Assembly (NCBI GenBank): GCA_017626275.1
Contig: JAGAJD010000220.1
Coordinates: 1-8,486, forward strand
Direction of reading: 5' to 3'
Length of the DNA stretch: 8,486 nt
DNA from: Lachnospira sp.
GTDB taxonomy: Bacteria; Bacillota; Clostridia; Lachnospirales; Lachnospiraceae
Part shown: positions 6,731 through 8,486 of the stretch, in pieces
Numbering within the stretch: position 1 is the first letter of the stretch
How the letters are laid out: the number at the start of each line of letters is the position of its first letter
Made by a program: the position numbers and the translations under genes
Notes under the pieces: model-generated
Told to the model about the DNA's origin: nothing
What the model saw: only the letters and a program-made list of their open reading frames with translations
Database searches by the model: none

Positions 6731-8428
6731 TTATACAGCTTTATTTTTTCTTCTGTTTCTGTTTTCAAACTGCTCAATAATCTCCAAAGCCTCTTTCATA
6801 CATTCAGGATTATCAGCCGCCATATGCATAATATTCTTCTTTGCTTCCTCAATTCTTCCCTCGTTATATTCAATCTGCTTTCTAAGCTTCTGACGCTGAA
6901 TATTTAAGTCATGGCGTACCTCTACCATCTCACGGCCGTTTACAAGTGCTTTCACCTGTCCAAGCCAGAGACGTGCATCATAAAGTCCGAGTTTTCTTAA
7001 GTTTTTAACCAAATCCTCTTCCGCTTCATTCAGGTTTGTTGTCATTTTAACAAGCTTTCTCTGCTCATTTTTCATGTCTAAATACACTTCATACTTCTTT
7101 GCCAGCTCATAAGAGCTTTTAACGCGATACTTATTATACTCATAATCAAGTGTATTTGCGGCATTGATGTACTTTATCTTCGTTTTATTTAAAATAGACG
7201 TAACCTTGTTAAGCTTAATTTCAGTTACAAGCACCTGCCGTTCTGTATGTTTTAATAGTGCAAACATACCCATAGCAAGTATTGCACCCAAAATGACTAC
7301 AACAGTATAGAGCATTATATTCTGCGAATCCTCCATAACCGAAAGTGCAACAAAAAACACAATAAAAACAAATGTAAGACCTGCAATAGCCGTCATGGCA
7401 AGGCTTCTGATACGAAGCTGCCTTGTCGTCAGGGCATTAGCCTCCATACACAGTCCTGCACGCTCGCCCTCCAATAATCTCATATCATGTTTTACAGTCT
7501 CATAATAAGATTCCTGCTTTTCAAGATACTTTATGCCTCTCGGAAGCTCTTCCTCAAACTGCTCCATTCTGTGATATGTATTGTTGGAAAGCTTATGCTC
7601 TCCTGATTTGAATATTCTTCTGTCTACCGTAAGATTATCTACCCTTTCAGCCGTCTCAATAATCTTCTTTCTGATATTGTCAGGAGCCGTCTCAATTAAC
7701 TGAATATCGGAAAAATGCTCTGTAACTATATTGTACTCTTCCATTGCAAGCTCAATATGTCCCGCTGCTTCCTCCATGATTTCACACTGGTTGCGAACAT
7801 ATTCCTTTGCCGCCTCTTTATCATATAAATCAGTATTAACCTCTTCGAGTTTTTTCGGCTTACGTGATACATCAGGGATATCTACCGCATTTTCCTGATA
7901 ACTTTCCTCCTGAATATCCTCCTGCACACGGCTTTTATCAATATCCACATTTCCGACTGCTTCAAGCAGGCTCTGTCTTTCAGCCTCCTTTTTAAGTTCT
8001 TCAATGTACCGTTCTTCCTGTTTTTCTTCCGCAGCAATTCTTCCCGACAGCTTCTGGCTGTTTTCCTGCCTGTTTATCTTATCAACAACATTAATAAGCG
8101 ATTTAGCCTGCACACTGCTAAGAAGCTGGTCGTACTTTGCCTCTTCCTCCTGAGCCTTTCTTCTGCGCTCAAGCGTTTTATTCTTAACAGCTTTTTTTGC
8201 CTGCTTCTGACTGTCCGTCTTTGATTCCTGCGCCTTTTTCCCATGCTTTTCGTAATTTTTCTCAAATTCCTCTAAAAGCCCTGAGATATCAGGTTCTTCC
8301 TCCTTAGACTCTCCCTCTGCTTCTCCGTCCGTTTCAAACTCGTCCCAGTCATCATAAACAAAATCGTCTATATCTTCAATATCGTAATTTTCTTTAATTG
8401 TATTTTTTATATAATTAAATAATCCCAT
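6731..8428 (-). CDS. Unknown protein with acidic N-terminus, two central membrane segments and coiled coils
   Basis: I do not recognise this 565-aa protein. Residues 1-14 could form a short amphipathic helix, followed by a very acidic stretch at about 15-60 (many Asp and Glu) with no signal peptide. Residues about 60-340 are rich in Lys, Glu, Gln and Arg and look mostly helical or coiled-coil. Two hydrophobic segments follow at about 342-364 and 371-393, joined by the short polar loop 'MEDSQN'; a helical hairpin would put both long arms on the same side of the membrane, probably the cytoplasm. Residues about 395-535 are again helical and charged, and the C-terminus is basic ('RNRRKNKAV'). The ATG (complement of 8426-8428) has GAGGA only 3 nt upstream, a short but usable spacing, and no nearby alternative start exists. 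It lies 73 nt upstream of pheS. A scaffold or envelope/division role is possible but is only a guess from architecture. Confidence 0.85.
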   Translation of the reverse strand: MGLFNYIKNTIKENYDIEDIDDFVYDDWDEFETDGEAEGESKEEEPDISGLLEEFEKNYEKHGKKAQESKTDSQKQAKKAVKNKTLERRRKAQEEEAKYDQLLSSVQAKSLINVVDKINRQENSQKLSGRIAAEEKQEERYIEELKKEAERQSLLEAVGNVDIDKSRVQEDIQEESYQENAVDIPDVSRKPKKLEEVNTDLYDKEAAKEYVRNQCEIMEEAAGHIELAMEEYNIVTEHFSDIQLIETAPDNIRKKIIETAERVDNLTVDRRIFKSGEHKLSNNTYHRMEQFEEELPRGIKYLEKQESYYETVKHDMRLLEGERAGLCMEANALTTRQLRIRSLAMTAIAGLTFVFIVFFVALSVMEDSQNIMLYTVVVILGAILAMGMFALLKHTERQVLVTEIKLNKVTSILNKTKIKYINAANTLDYEYNKYRVKSSYELAKKYEVYLDMKNEQRKLVKMTTNLNEAEEDLVKNLRKLGLYDARLWLGQVKALVNGREMVEVRHDLNIQRQKLRKQIEYNEGRIEEAKKNIMHMAADNPECMKEALEIIEQFENRNRRKNKAV

Positions 8429-8447
8429 ATATCCTCATTCCGTCAAC

Positions 8448-8486
8448 TTATGATGTATATTTTTCATACTGCTTTTTCCACATTTC
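8448..8486 (-). CDS. Possible C-terminal end of an upstream gene
   Basis: At the window edge one minus-strand frame reads EMWKKQYEKYTS followed by TAA (complement of 8448-8450), 19 nt before the start of the 565-aa gene. Such a gap would fit an operon neighbour. All three minus frames are open for a short distance here, and 12 codons cannot identify a gene. No function can be assigned. Confidence 0.3.
   Translation of the reverse strand, partial: EMWKKQYEKYTS

Noticed and set aside
8074..8265. 63-codon Arg/Lys-rich minus-strand open frame
   Set aside because: It is an alternative-frame shadow of the Lys/Glu-rich region of the 565-aa gene. The basic composition follows from frame-shifted GAA/AAG codons.

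Overview
The window looks like chromosomal DNA of a low-to-moderate GC, Gram-positive anaerobe, most likely a member of the Lachnospiraceae (the Roseburia, Lachnospira, Butyrivibrio, Eubacterium type). This is an inference from the style of the proteins, the AT-rich spacers, the strong GGAGG-type ribosome binding sites, a plant-polysaccharide type GH3 enzyme next to an AraC regulator, and a c-di-GMP receptor domain. No species can be named from the sequence alone.

Left end (1-1341), carbohydrate locus: the 5' part of a GH3 beta-glycosidase gene runs leftward out of the window. It is divergent from a complete AraC-family regulator with an N-terminal cupin sensor domain. The spacer between them holds one promoter for each direction and a short direct repeat.

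Middle (1368-1710), RNA gene: a complete RNase P RNA (rnpB, ancestral type A) lies on the minus strand. Its terminal P1 helix can be paired by eye.

Right part (1725-8428), a co-directional minus-strand run. In order of transcription it holds a large unknown membrane/coiled-coil protein (565 aa), pheS, pheT, queA, a small single-domain PilZ protein and then rnpB. pheS has its own good promoter in a 73-nt spacer that is too short for a T-box. pheT, queA and the PilZ gene follow with gaps of 52, 29 and 25 nt, and rnpB begins about 14 nt after the PilZ stop. The cluster therefore combines tRNA charging (PheST), anticodon modification (QueA) and tRNA 5' maturation (RNase P) with a putative c-di-GMP receptor.

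Most of the window is ordinary housekeeping DNA. The parts worth a second look are the unknown 565-aa protein, the PilZ gene embedded in a tRNA-metabolism cluster, the missing T-box in front of pheST, and the tight arrangement around rnpB. I found no mobile element, CRISPR array, tRNA, riboswitch or clearly new defence-type system.
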